Assembly: GCF_902167145.1 (NCBI RefSeq) | Contig: NC_050096.1 | Location: 80,162,683-80,226,682 of the forward strand | Length of the DNA stretch: 64,000 nucleotides | Source: Zea mays | Taxonomy: Eukaryota > Streptophyta > Magnoliopsida > Poales > Poaceae | Reading direction: 5' to 3' | Shown: piece by piece, positions 34,393 through 45,035 of the stretch | Numbering within the stretch: position 1 is the stretch's first letter | How the letters are laid out: each line of letters opens with the position of its first letter | The notes under the pieces: model-generated | Database searches by the model: none | Told to the model about the DNA's origin: nothing | The model's input: the letters and a program-made list of their open reading frames with translations, nothing else | Made by a program: the position numbers and the translations under genes

Positions 34393-34999
34393 TGTTGGGA
34401 AGTTGTTCTCAAATGCTTTGAATTAAGAACAAGACAACACAAAATGTTAAAGGTTGGCCCTTCGTCCTTTGAAGCATTATTTCCCTTAGGATATAATGAT
34501 CTTCAGATGAAGGTCATGAAGGACATACCTTCATCATCACAGTATTTACTAATGAAAGAAGAAGCATGTGAAGCATAAAAAAGAAACATGAATGATTACA
34601 TAACATTATTAACTCATCTTCTATTATATTATCATGAATAAACAGAAATAATGCATAATTACATTTGTACCTTCGGCTTGACAGAAGGAGATAGTACAAG
34701 CGTGATGCACGAGCGAGTACAAATCAGCGTGAACAGTACGGGGTACTGTTCATCTATTTATAGGCATAGGGCACAACATGTGTGAAATTACATTTATACC
34801 CTTTACAATCGATTACATTCATGACACAAACTATCATGGGTCAATCTGTCTTTTTATCTTTAAGTCGATGCAACCCTTCGTCTTTGGCATGTCGTTATGC
34901 CTAAGTTCCCTGTAAGGTAGCTTTGGCGTTATTTCCGTGCTGATCTTCCGAAGGTGTTTCTTCTTACAGGACCTTCGGCTATGAAGCAGACCCCCAACA
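34393..34999 (-). repeat. Grande-like LTR 2 (shared middle LTR), 607 bp
   Basis: Complete TGTTGGG...CCCCCAACA. Its left side abuts a primer site (GGGCGCCAA on the plus strand), so it acts as 5' LTR of the left unit. Its right side abuts the polypurine side of the right unit. An inverted repeat (GAACAGTAC/GTACTGTTC) precedes a TATA-like CTATTTATAG. Confidence 0.88.
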
Positions 35000-35276
35000 G
35001 TAGCCCCTTCGTGGTGCTAGATCGTTTTTCGTAACGAGCTTGATCCGTGAAAAATTGTCCTAGGCTTCAGAATGCCAAAGGTCCGAAAAAACCTTCCCTG
35101 AGCTCGTTGATGAGAAACGATTAAAATAATCCGAGCGCGGGGTGGTCCCACCATGCAACGGGTATGTACGATCTGTCGATTCATCTTGCACGAATCGTGG
35201 TCCACCGTTCAGTGAGTACGGGTGACTGTTGAGCGGGTACGGGCGACTTGACGATTCACCTTCACACATGCAGCAC

Positions 35277-35284
35277 TATATAAA
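35277..35284 (+). promoter_or_regulatory. TATA box of the antisense gene
   Basis: TATATAAA lies about 200 bp upstream of the ATG at 35486 and inside the internal region, not in an LTR. This gives the antisense unit its own promoter. Confidence 0.6.
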
Positions 35285-35485
35285 CAGACGGGTAGGTGTG
35301 AAGTTACCACAACATTCATTGCCATTGCACTGTTGTGCTGCTGAAAAATTTGACCATAGCCGAAGCTTTCCCATCGTATTCTCAAGCAAAGCATCATTTT
35401 GAACTAGCTTCATCATAAGAGAGAACTTCGTCACAGCCGTAAAAATCATCAACATTCGTAAGAACTGCAAGGAATTCAACGCCTG

Positions 35486-38427
35486 ATGGCCAGAGTACGT
35501 TCAACCGCTAGGGTGACCCACGACGGAGAAGAGGCCGAAACTATAGAGTCTGCTCCGATCTCTGAAGTGATGAAACAATCGGGAATGGTTGTGATAGAGG
35601 TAGCTGCTGAGGAAGGTGCACCTGCTGCCGAAGCTGAATATGCTGACATTGAGGAAGATGTTATTGATGAAGAAGAGGAAGATTATAATACTCTCATGCC
35701 AGCCAAACCCAGTCACTTGGCTTTTGTTAAATCTACCGTTTCTGAGGCTGATATGCCTATAATGGTGAAGCTAGGATATTTCGGAGAAGCTGAGAAGAAG
35801 CTGATTCGTTTTAGCGGAGAAGAAACCACTCCAACACCGGAAAAAGATGAGGTGGTAGTTTTCAGGAGCTTCTTCAGAGCGGGATTGAGGTTTCCTTTGA
35901 ACGAAATGATTGGAGAAGTTTTGGAAGACTTCGAGATCTATCTTCATCAGCTGACTCCTAACGCTATCATTAGGCTCAGTGTCTTCATCTGGGCTCTCCA
36001 AAGCCAAGGAATAGACCCGAATGCCGAAGCCTTCTGCCGAGTGCACGAGCTTCATTATCAGACGAAGGCTAGAGAAGATGGTCTTCATGAGAATTTTGGT
36101 TGCTACAACTTCGCCTACCGCAAAGATATGAAGACTCCAGTTGTTAGCTATCGCACCAAGTGGCCAACTGGTTGGAAAAATAAGTGGTTTTATGTTAAAG
36201 ACAATGAGAAGAAGAGGGAGAAGCTAAAGACATTGGTATTGAGCCCGCTGAGCTTAAGCTTCGGGCTGACTAGGCCGCTGTGCCGTATGGGGCTGGGGTT
36301 ACCATGCCAACAAGCTATGGCAAAATTCCAGGTGGTAGCCGAGCAGATCAGTACAAGAGATCTAGTTCATGAATATCTGGCCTACAAGGTGTTCCCGACG
36401 CTGAGTGAATGGAACATGCTGAAGCTTAAGGGTACAAAGGAGAAGAAAGAACTTGTGCGACTATACCTTATAAATTCAAATTTGAGAAACAGTTCAAAGG
36501 GCCATGTCAAGAATGGTTAGAATGATAGAAACCATGTGCAATGAAATTTTGGGGAATTACACTAAAAAAGAAGATTAGTTGATGACTGCAGCCTTCGGCA
36601 CCCGACCGAAGCGACGGTTGAATCGGGTGATGGATGCCCTAAACTTCGAATATCCTGATTATGAGCAATTGAACAAGGGTGCCAAAGGGTAAAAAAGGAT
36701 TGTTAGTGTTCTGAGCAGACAAGCTGCTAGAATGGTGAAAGAAGATGAAGAAATTCTGAAGAAGAGAAAATCGAGTCCTGAGCCAAAGGTAGCTGCTTCG
36801 AAGAAGAGGAAAGCTGCGGCTTCGAAGCCAAAAACAACTGAGATAGAGGAAGAGACTCCTTCGACACCTTCTGCTGCTGACGTGGAAGAAATTTTAAAGG
36901 TAATGACTGAATCCTTGCCTATCAAGCTAAGTCCACTGGGGCCACATCTGACGAAGCTTTTACAGAAGAAGGAGGAGGAGCCCTCGGCAGCGAAGAAGTC
37001 TGCTGGGCCGAAAAAGCGGAGGATTATTTCTGTAATCGAAGCCATTGAAGAAACACCACCGCCGTCCTCAGCGTCGAAGATAACACCTGTTATCAAGGGC
37101 GCTGCATCTGCGGAAGCTGCTCCCGCCGAAGCTGCAACGATCGAAGATATAAATATAGAGAGTACATTTTCTGATATTGATAAAATGCTTTTGAATATAG
37201 CTACGGAAGAAGCTGCTACAGCTGCCGAAGAGACCCTGGCCACAGTGCCTAGAAAAGAGAAGGAGATCGCCGAAGATACTTTAGAGGAAAAGGATTTCAA
37301 TTTTCAAAACATAATTGGTCAAAAGTTGTCTAAGGCTGAGAAAGAAGAGCTAAGAGATTATGCAATATCATGCGGCTATCAACCAGGAGCATTGCTCTTT
37401 GGCGGTATTGACGACGAAAGCTTAGGATGCCTCAGAGACCGAACTGGAGCGAAGGTTATCAGTACTCTATTGAAGAGTATTGGTTTCCCGAAGCTTGAGG
37501 CCGACATCAGCCGCTACCGACGACAACATATCGTCGGTAGTTTATTCTATTCTAATTTCATGGTAAAAATTTTTCTTCGGCTTTTCATTGTTTTATGACG
37601 AAGGTGTTTTCTGACGAAGGTTGTTTTGCACAGAGTATGCTATTATGTAAAGCCTTAAGAATGCAACAGGACCTTGAAGATAAAAAACATGAGGTTATAA
37701 TTGAAGGCTTAGAGAGCAAAATAAAAGATCACGAAGCTACTTTTGAGAAGAAGGATTTTGAACTCCAATCAATGGAGGGCTTACTGGCGGAGGCCGAAGC
37801 TAGAATCACCAGATTGAATAGTGAACTCCTCGTAAAAACAGAAAACTTCGAACAAGAAAAGCATAAATTTGATGCGAAGTTTGAAGCTGAAGTTGAAAAA
37901 AGTTTAAATTTACAGAAATCATTGAAAGAGCTTTAAGATAAATGTCTAGACTTCGGCAACCGATGCGTGCAGCGGCTGAAGTAGGTCTTTAACTCAGTTG
38001 GGGCCAGTTCTAAGAAGTTTGAACCTTCAGTTGAAGACCTGCCAGGGACCTTCGAACATATTGAGGGCGAAGTTGATGCTCTTGACGAAGTTATAGCTGG
38101 GCACGACGACTTCTGTGCCCTGCTAGCTTCTCGAGGCATAGATGTTGCCTTCATGAAAACTGGTTGCACGCATGGGAAAATCGTTAATAGACCGAACTTC
38201 AACTTATCACCAGCAGATTTAATTGATATCCCCAGCCTGGCTCGAAGCATAGGAAATAGATTCATAACACAAATCTGGACGAAGGGTGGGCGAAGCTTAG
38301 CTGGTGATGAAGCTCGAAGTCACCTCAAGCCGGTAATAAAGTCATACCTGATGCTTACCTTCTCCTTAAAACTTGAGTTTACCTTATAACGCTTTGTTAT
38401 GTACAGGATGACGAAGCCGAAGAGTAA
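35486..38427 (+). pseudogene. Antisense gene of the Grande-like element (gypsy-type transposon domain), decayed
   Basis: It lies on the strand opposite to pol. The first 344 codons contain FRSFFRAGLRFPLNEMIGEV and HQLTPNAIIRLSVFIWALQS, the plant 'putative gypsy type transposon' domain (PF04195 as I recall). Acidic and Lys/Pro/Ala-rich linkers follow (36732 onward), then KLSKAEKEELRDYAISCGYQ, a coiled coil (37634-37933), and a C-terminal helical domain ending DDEAEE at 38427. Two short introns fit in phase 0: 37563-37633 (GTAAAA...GCACAG) and 38333-38406 (GTAATA...TGTACAG). A frameshift near 36475-36520 and stops near 36690, 37934 and 37982 break it. Function is unknown; it resembles the opposite-strand 'gene 23' reported for Grande. 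Confidence 0.7.
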
Positions 38428-38869
38428 TGATCCGAAGCTTGGCGGATGATGATGAAGCTGAAGACACTGCTATGAAAAAACTCTGAAGAAATTCTTGAAT
38501 TACCCTTGTAAAAAATGTTGTAATTTAAGAATCAGATACTACTTTGTAAATTTGTGCATACCTTGTAATATATTTTTACCTTTTTGTCCATGTGAACTGC
38601 TTTGATGTGGACAAAACTTGTATTTTTTGAGCCGAAGGCGAAAAACACCTTCCCTTCTTTTCATTCACAACGAAGCATAAATCTGCTTCTTTTTTCTTTC
38701 GCCGAAGCCTTGTCATTAAAGCCAAAGCAACTGTCTGTACTTGTATGATATGATGATGATGATCCTACGTATGTCTAAATGAATGTATATGAATGCAATA
38801 AATGATGTGATGTATTGTGTAAATGAATGTCCAAACACACGCTTACGAAGCCACATCCAAACTCTGCAT
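38428..38869. other. Non-coding spacer of the Grande-like element
   Basis: Downstream of the antisense gene; AT-rich with scattered CGAAG motifs. I see no coding signal on either strand. Confidence 0.5.
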
Positions 38870-39170
38870 TCTCTTAGGAATGACTGAAATCTCTTTGCCG
38901 TTTATTTTTCGGCTGCACCACTTATTTTTCGGTGTAAGTTCTGCATCCCCTTAGGAACGTCTTTTGAACTTCTTCGCCTTCTATTTTGGCGGTATAAGTT
39001 CTGCATCCCCTTAGGAACGTCTTTTGAACTTCTTCGCCTTATATTTCGGCGATATTTGGCTCTGCATTTCCTTAGGAACGACTTTTGAGCAGAAAACTTA
39101 CGATGCGCTCCCTTAGGAACAACTTTTTGTAGCTTCGTCGTGCTCTGCATCCCCTTAGGGACGACTTTTG
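38870..39170. repeat. 60-bp tandem repeats in the Grande-like element
   Basis: About five to six degenerate copies of a unit with CTGCATCCCCTTAGGAACG and CTTTTGAACTTCTTCGCC (starts near 38870, 38940, 39000, 39060, 39098 and 39149). The central two are nearly identical. They sit between the integrase end and the antisense gene end. Confidence 0.85.
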
Positions 39171-39386
39171 AGCTTCTTCCTAGTTTTTTTTCTTTTTCTG
39201 CACTCGATGGTGCCCGCTCAGATGTTACATTTTATATTCTTTTGAGAGATTTTGCTCTCGTAGAGCTGAACAAGAAAAGAAAAATTACAAGCTATGGCCC
39301 CATTAAAAACCTTTCTCCCCCTTTGGAAAGGAAAAGGGTGCCATAGGAAAAATTGAAAAAAAGATTACATCAAATTACACATAAAA

Positions 39387-42335
39387 TCATTGAAGCTCAT
39401 CCACATTCCAAGATCTAGGAATGTCATTGCCGTCCATATCCTTCAACCTGTAAGAACCGGACCTTGACGAAGATACCACCAGAAAAGGTCCTTCCCACTT
39501 CAGCTGTAGTTTGCCTACTGTGTCCAGATTAGCCACTCTCCGAAGCACCAAATGTCCTAGCTTGATATTTTTCAGCTGGACTTTTCTGTCGCGCCATTTT
39601 ATTGTTTCGGCTTGATATTTATTGATATTTTCCACAGCCTGAAGTCTAGTCCCTTCTATAGTGTCTTTTGCCACGTGATAATCAGCTTCGTCTTCTGCCA
39701 AAGCTGTTGTTCTTATTGACCCTGCTTTAGCTTCTTCTGGGGTTATAGCTTCGTCACCAAATAATAACTTGAATGGCGTAAAACCTGTTGATCTTGATAC
39801 GGTCGTATTGTGGCTACACACCACTTTAATCAACTCATCTGGCCACTTTCCTCTAGGCTGATTAAAGATTAGCTTCATTATTCCTGTCATTATAATATCA
39901 TTTGCTCTTTCGACAAGTCCATTTGACTCTAGATGTCTGACTGACACAAAATGAATCTTTGTGCCAATTTGATCACAGAATTCCTTGAAAGCTTCAGCAT
40001 CAAACTGTGTTCCGTTATCCACAGTTATAGCCTTCGGCACGCCGAAGCAACAAACAATGTTTTGCCAGAAGAATTTCTGGACTGTGACCGAAGTTATTGT
40101 GGCCAAAGGCTTCGCTTCAATCCACTTGGAAAAATATTCTACAGCCACCACAACATATATTAAATTGCCTTGTGGTGGTGGAAGTGGACCTAACAAATCC
40201 AGGCCCCATCCTTGCAATGGCCAGGTTGGCTGTATTAACTGGGTTAACAACGAAGGTTGTTTCTGGTCTCTTGCACATCTTTGAGAATTTTCGCACTTTT
40301 GAACCAGATCTGCTGCATCCGAAGCTGCCTTTGGCCAATAAAATCCTTGTCTGAAAACCTTCCCCAGCAAAGGCCTAGACCCGATGTGAGATCCACACAA
40401 ACCTGCATGTATTTTCTTCATCAGCTCTATACCTTCGGTTTTGGATAAACACTTGAGAAGTGGAGAGCAGACTTCATGTTTGTATAACTCCCCTTCTATT
40501 ATCACATATGGTCTTGTTCTTGCCTCCATTCTCTTATTATAAGCTTCTTCATCTGAAAGACAATTACCTTGGAGGAAAGATATAATTTTAGTCCTCCAAT
40601 CTTCACTATGTACCGGAGAAATAGTAAGCACTGCTCTCTCCATGAGTTCAACCGAAGGTGCCTTTATTGTTTCAAAAAATACTTCCGAAGGTAGAGGGAG
40701 CCCCTGGGCCACCGATTTGGCTAGTAAATCTGCGTGCTCATTTTCACCTCTTGGAATATTCTTAACAGAAAAACCTTCGAAAGAAGCCTCCAACCTTCGA
40801 ACTGTATCCAGATATCTTTCAAGCTTCGGATCTCTTGCCTTGCTACTTTTGTCCACATGGCCAGAAACAACTTGGGAATCAGTTTTCAGAATGGCCCTTC
40901 TTATTCCCATTGCCCTTAACTTCCGAAGCCCCAATAGAAGTGCTTCGTACTCAGCAATATTATTCGTGCAACTGAAATCAAGCTTGGCTGCATAACATGT
41001 TTTGACTTTTGAATGTGCCACTAGGACCGCAGCCGCTCCTGCACCGAAGGTTCCCCAAGAACCATCGCAGAATACTATCCAAGCTTCGGCATCTTTGTTT
41101 ACTTCTTCTTCGTGAGCCCCTGGCGTCCAATCAGTGATGAAGTCTGCTAACGCTTGGGACTGAACTGAGGATCTATGCACATAGTCAATGGTGAATTCGT
41201 TAAGTTCTGCAGCCCATTTCCCAATCCTTCTAGTGGCTTCTCTATTCCTCATAATATCCTTCAATGGCTATGACGAAGGAATTATTATGTGATATGCTTG
41301 AAAATAATGCCAAAGCTTTCTGGAGGCCATTAACACAACATATAGCACCTTTTCCAATTCTGTGTAATTTTTCTTTGACAGACTCAAAACTTCGGAGATG
41401 AAGTACACTGGAGCTTGCTTTTTAACTTGGCCATCTAGCTTCTCCTGTACAAGTGCCGCACTCACTGCAGAATGTGAAGCTGCAACATATAAGAGCAATG
41501 GAGCCCCTGGCGTAGGTGGAGTTAACGTTGTTAAATCAATCAAATATTGCTTCAACTCTTCAAAGGCTTTTTGCTGAGCCGGACCCCATTGAAAGACTTC
41601 GGCTGACTTTAGTATTTCAAAGAATGGCAGATTTCTTTCTGCTGATCTGGATATAAATCTGTTCAATGATGCTAATCTACTTGCCAGCCGTTGAGCTCCT
41701 TTCTTTGTGCTTGGTGGTTCCATACGAAGGATAGCTTCAATCTTGCTTGGGTTAGCTTCAATTCCCTTCATTGATACTAGACAGCCAAGGAACTTGCCCT
41801 TCTTTACCCCAAAAACACATTTTTCGGGATTTAATTTCAAACTAGCTTGCCTGAAATTAGCAAATGTCTCTTGCAAATTAGCAATGTGTTTTTCTTGCTT
41901 TGTGCTTTTAACTATGATATCATCAAGATAAGTCAACACATTCCTGTCTATTTGAGAATGGAGGACTCTGGCTGTCATTCTGCTAAAGCTTCCTCCAGTA
42001 TTTTTGAGCCCCTCAGGCATCCGTAGATAGCAATATGTGCCACTGGGGGTTATGAAGCTAGTTTTCGGCTCATCTTCCTTCTTCACTTCGTTCCGAGCAC
42101 CTTCAGCTTTGTCATCAGACATTTTTCGAAGCCTTTGCTTTCTTGGCCTGAAAGATGGATCCACATTGAGTGAATGCTCAATGACATCTCTGTTGACACC
42201 GCAAAGGTCATTGGCTGACCAAGCAAAGACATCTTTGTTGTTGAATAAAAATCTTAGCAAATTCTTTTCCTGCTCTTCGGATAACTGAGACCCCAGCAGT
42301 ACGTTTTGTTCTGCTATGTCTTCACATAAGAGCAT
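39387..42335 (-). pseudogene. Grande-like pol: RT, RNase H, second (archaeal-type) RNase H, integrase
   Basis: From 42335 the minus strand gives the RT with catalytic YLDDIIV. LGCLVSMKGIEANPSKIEAI follows, then the RT-linked RNase H (PLLLYVAASHSAVSAALVQE, KNYTELEKVLYVV). The RT is internally deleted: ARNEVK joins directly to KEDEPKTSF, removing the GxIxExxxxEWL...CYSGYH block. A TAG at 41268-41270 replaces the usual Gln. Beyond it is a second RNase H (WIVFCDGSWGTFGAGAAAVL, NNIAEYEALLLGLR, LKTDSQVVSGHV, ENEHADLLAK), the Tat-lineage hallmark. Integrase follows: zinc-binding region with HAGLCGSHIG, core with D in WGLDLLGP, D in TVDNGTQF and E in NGLVERAN, then a C-terminal WEGPF. It is non-functional. 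Confidence 0.88.
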
Positions 42336-43119
42336 AGGCTTCGGCTGATTCGCTGAAGCAGCCTTCTCTCTTTTGTATCGATACTACTCACAGGCTTCGG
42401 CTCCATCTATGTTATGGATTGCCTTTGAATCTGTCTAGTTTCCTTCGGCCTTCCTGGCAGCTTCTTGACTGCCATGAACAACAATGGGTCCTTGTTTCGA
42501 AGGTATCTTCATGCATAGATCTGCTGGATGAAGTATTGCTTCGAAAGCATTAGTATTCGACGACCAATGATTGCATTGTATGGGTACTCCATGTCAACGA
42601 TGTCAAACACAACTTGTTCAATACTTGTATTATGAACAAAGCCGAAGGTTACTGGCATTGTGATTTTGCAAGTGCTACAATTTGCCTTCCCCTAAAGCCA
42701 CATAAAGGATGTGTAGCATCATGAATCTTATCTTCTAGCTCTTGCATCTGTCTGAAGGCCTTAGCAAATATGATATCCGCTGCACTGCCTGTATCAACTA
42801 CAACATTGTGGACCAGAAATCCCTTAATGACACAAGATATGACCATAGCATCATTATGAGGGTAATCTTTAAGCTGAAGGTCCTCCTAGGAGAAGGTGAT
42901 TAGGATGTGGGACCATTTTGACTTGATGAAGGGTCCCTGCACCCCAACATGTTGCACCCTTCTCTGTGCTTCCTTCTTCTGCTTCTTGTTAGCCGGCTCT
43001 GAACCTGAGCCGCCTGTTATAGGAAGCACCAGCTTCGTAGCCAAAGATGCTTCAGCTTGGTTGCTGAACAAAGCCATCAGCTCAAGAGTGGAAGTGAGTT
43101 CACTGGAGGTGGGCGCCAA
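42336..43119 (-). pseudogene. Right internal unit: protease region, frameshifted
   Basis: It begins at the primer-site edge and codes, in broken frames, for the same linker and protease as the left unit: QRRVQHVGVQGPFIKSKWSH, VVDTGSAADIIFAKAF (about 42790), THPLCGFRGRQIVAL. Stops and frameshifts near 42885, 42650 and 42555 disrupt it. As in the left unit, no gag lies between the primer site and the protease. Confidence 0.8.
43111..43119 (-). promoter_or_regulatory. Primer-binding site start of the Grande-like element
   Basis: On the minus strand TTGGCGCCC directly follows LTR 3. TGGCGCC is a primer-site start common in Tat/Athila elements (tRNA-Asp type, from memory). The same site adjoins LTR 2 at 34384-34392. 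Confidence 0.6.
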
Positions 43120-43729
43120 TGTTGGGGACTTGTTCTCAAATGCTATGAATTAAGAACAAGGCAACACAAAATGTTAAAGGTTAAGGCCCTTCGTCCTTCG
43201 AAGCATTATTTCCCTTAGGATATAATGATATTCAGACGAAGGTCATGAAGGACATACCTTCATCATCACAATATTTACTAATGAAAGAAGAAGCATGTGA
43301 AGCATAAAAAAGAAACATGAATGATTACATAACATTATTAAAACATCTTCTATTATATTATCATGAATAAACAGAAATAATGCAGAATTACATTTGTACC
43401 TTCGGCTTGACAGAAGGAGATAGTACAAGCGTGATGCACGAGCGAGTACAAATCAGTGTGAACAGTACGGGGGTACTGTTCATCTATTTATAGGCATAGG
43501 GCGCAGCATGTGTGAAATTACATTTATACCCTTTACAATCAATTACATTCATGACACAAACTATCATGGGTCAATCTGTCTTTTTATCTTTAAGTCGATG
43601 CAACCCTTCGTCTTTGGCATGTCGTTATGCCGAAGTTCCCTGTAAGGTAGCTTCGGCGTGATTTCCGTGCTGATCTTCCGAAGATGTTTCTTCTTACAGG
43701 ACCTTCGGCTATGAAGCAGACCCCCAACA
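43120..43729 (-). repeat. Grande-like LTR 3 (outer 5' LTR), 610 bp
   Basis: Complete TGTTGGGG...CCCCCAACA, followed by the right TSD copy GTTAT (43730-43734). It has the GAACAGTAC/GTACTGTTC inverted repeat (43460-43481) next to the TATA-like CTATTTATAG (43484-43493). Confidence 0.9.
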
Positions 43730-43734
43730 GTTAT

Positions 43735-44316
43735 AATATCTGATCTCTGGAATTTCCTCGTTTGAGGAAGTACTTTTGGGTAATAATTGGGTTTATTACT
43801 AAAAGTTGGCTCTACTAATAATAATAAATACTTGACTAACTTAAAAGCAACTTCTTGCCCTCAACTCCATAGACAACTAGTCCACTTTAGCCAAACGGGA
43901 CATTTGCTGAGTACGTTGATGTGTACTCACCCTTGCTTTACACACCACCCCACCCCAGGTTGTCCCCACTGCACTTAGTACTTAGGAGGTGATGTTGGCG
44001 ACATGGAAGATTTCGAGAAGTTTTAGGACTACGACGAGTTCTAGTTCTTTCTTAGTGGCAAACCCCCAGTCAGCTGCCTGTGTAGGCTTAGCATCTACGT
44101 TTTCGTAATTCCGCACTTTGATAGTTATGTTGAACAATGGTTATGTATTAGACTCTGTGGATGTCTTGGACATCTTGATGTAATAAAGTACCTTTCCGCT
44201 ATTTATTTTGAGCACTGTGTGATGATGTCCAATTATGTAATCGCTGTGTACATGAGTTCTGATCCTGGCACGTATATGGTTCGCATTCGGTTTACCTTCT
44301 AAAACTGGGTGTGACA
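43735..44316 (+). repeat. 5' LTR of the Tekay-type element, second part
   Basis: Continues the LTR broken at 32508, parallel to 57906-58487, and ends GGTGTGACA at 44316. Confidence 0.9.
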
Positions 44317-44320
44317 TAAG

Positions 44321-44332
44321 TGGTATCAAAGC
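44321..44332 (+). promoter_or_regulatory. Primer-binding site (initiator tRNA-Met type)
   Basis: TGGTATCAAAGC starts four bases after the LTR end. It differs from the canonical TGGTATCAGAGC by one base. Confidence 0.8.
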
Positions 44333-44573
44333 CCTTGCTGACTGTAGGACCGCTAACCTAGACTAGATTGGTCGACCTAAGGACTATAGACCCTTACTCT
44401 TACCTTGACCTTAGAGTCTTTTCAAAAGTTGGTCATCTTGACCAACTCTATGTCATTTACTCATCTCAAAAGTTTTGTCTCACTTTTCTATCTGTTTACT
44501 TCCTGGTCTCATAGTTCTACTCTTACTCTTGTGCTTACGATGTCTTTTGTAGATGGCTCGTCTTAGGTGCACT

Positions 44574-45035
44574 TGAAAGGGAAATGTGCCCTTGGGCAAT
44601 TTCTACTATGTTTTGGTGATTAAGTGCCCAACACATTTAATTAAGTACTTATGTGCTAAATGAAGAGAAAAGTGCAAATCATGTAACAAGGTACGTTTCT
44701 AGACTTAGTACATTTTTTGAGTACTAACATACATTGTCTAAGTGCTAGAAACAGGAAAAGAAAGGATTGCAAAAGACTTGGATGTGTGCAGCCAAAGTCC
44801 AGCTCGGTCTGGCACACCGGACTGTCCGGTGGTGCACTGGACAGTGTCCGGTGCGCCAGGCTGAACTCGATGAACAGGCTGCTCTCGGGAAAAGTTTGGC
44901 GGCGTACGACTATAATTCACCGGACTGTCCGGTGGTACATCGGACTGTCCGGTGAGCCAACGGTCGTATGCGCCAACGATCGGCCACGCAATCTTCGCGC
45001 GACGCGTGGCCCGCACCAACGGTCGGCAAGGGGCA
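44574..45035 (+). repeat. Truncated 5' LTR of the Ji-like element
   Basis: Matches the first about 465 bp of the 3' LTR (51965 onward), including the first palindromes, up to GGTCGGCAAGGGGCA. The remaining 800 or so bp (TATA box, R, U5), the primer site and the leader are gone. Confidence 0.88.

Larger units (their letters stand above)
32509..43729 (-). mobile_element. Grande-like (Ty3/gypsy, Tat lineage) three-LTR tandem complex
   Basis: Read on the minus strand: LTR (43729-43120), primer site and internal region with protease, RT-RNase H, second RNase H, integrase and an antisense gene (43119-35000), LTR (34999-34393), a second short internal region (34392-33101), LTR (33100-32509). A single TSD, GTTAT, flanks the whole unit (32504-32508 and 43730-43734). 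Small LTRs, the second RNase H, tandem repeats and an opposite-strand gene are what I remember of maize Grande. Gag is missing from both internal regions. Confidence 0.85.

Noticed and set aside
40642..42288. Plus-strand ORFs opposite the Grande-like pol
   Set aside because: Mirror frames of pol with no motifs. Only the 35486-38427 plus-strand unit has its own promoter and splice sites.
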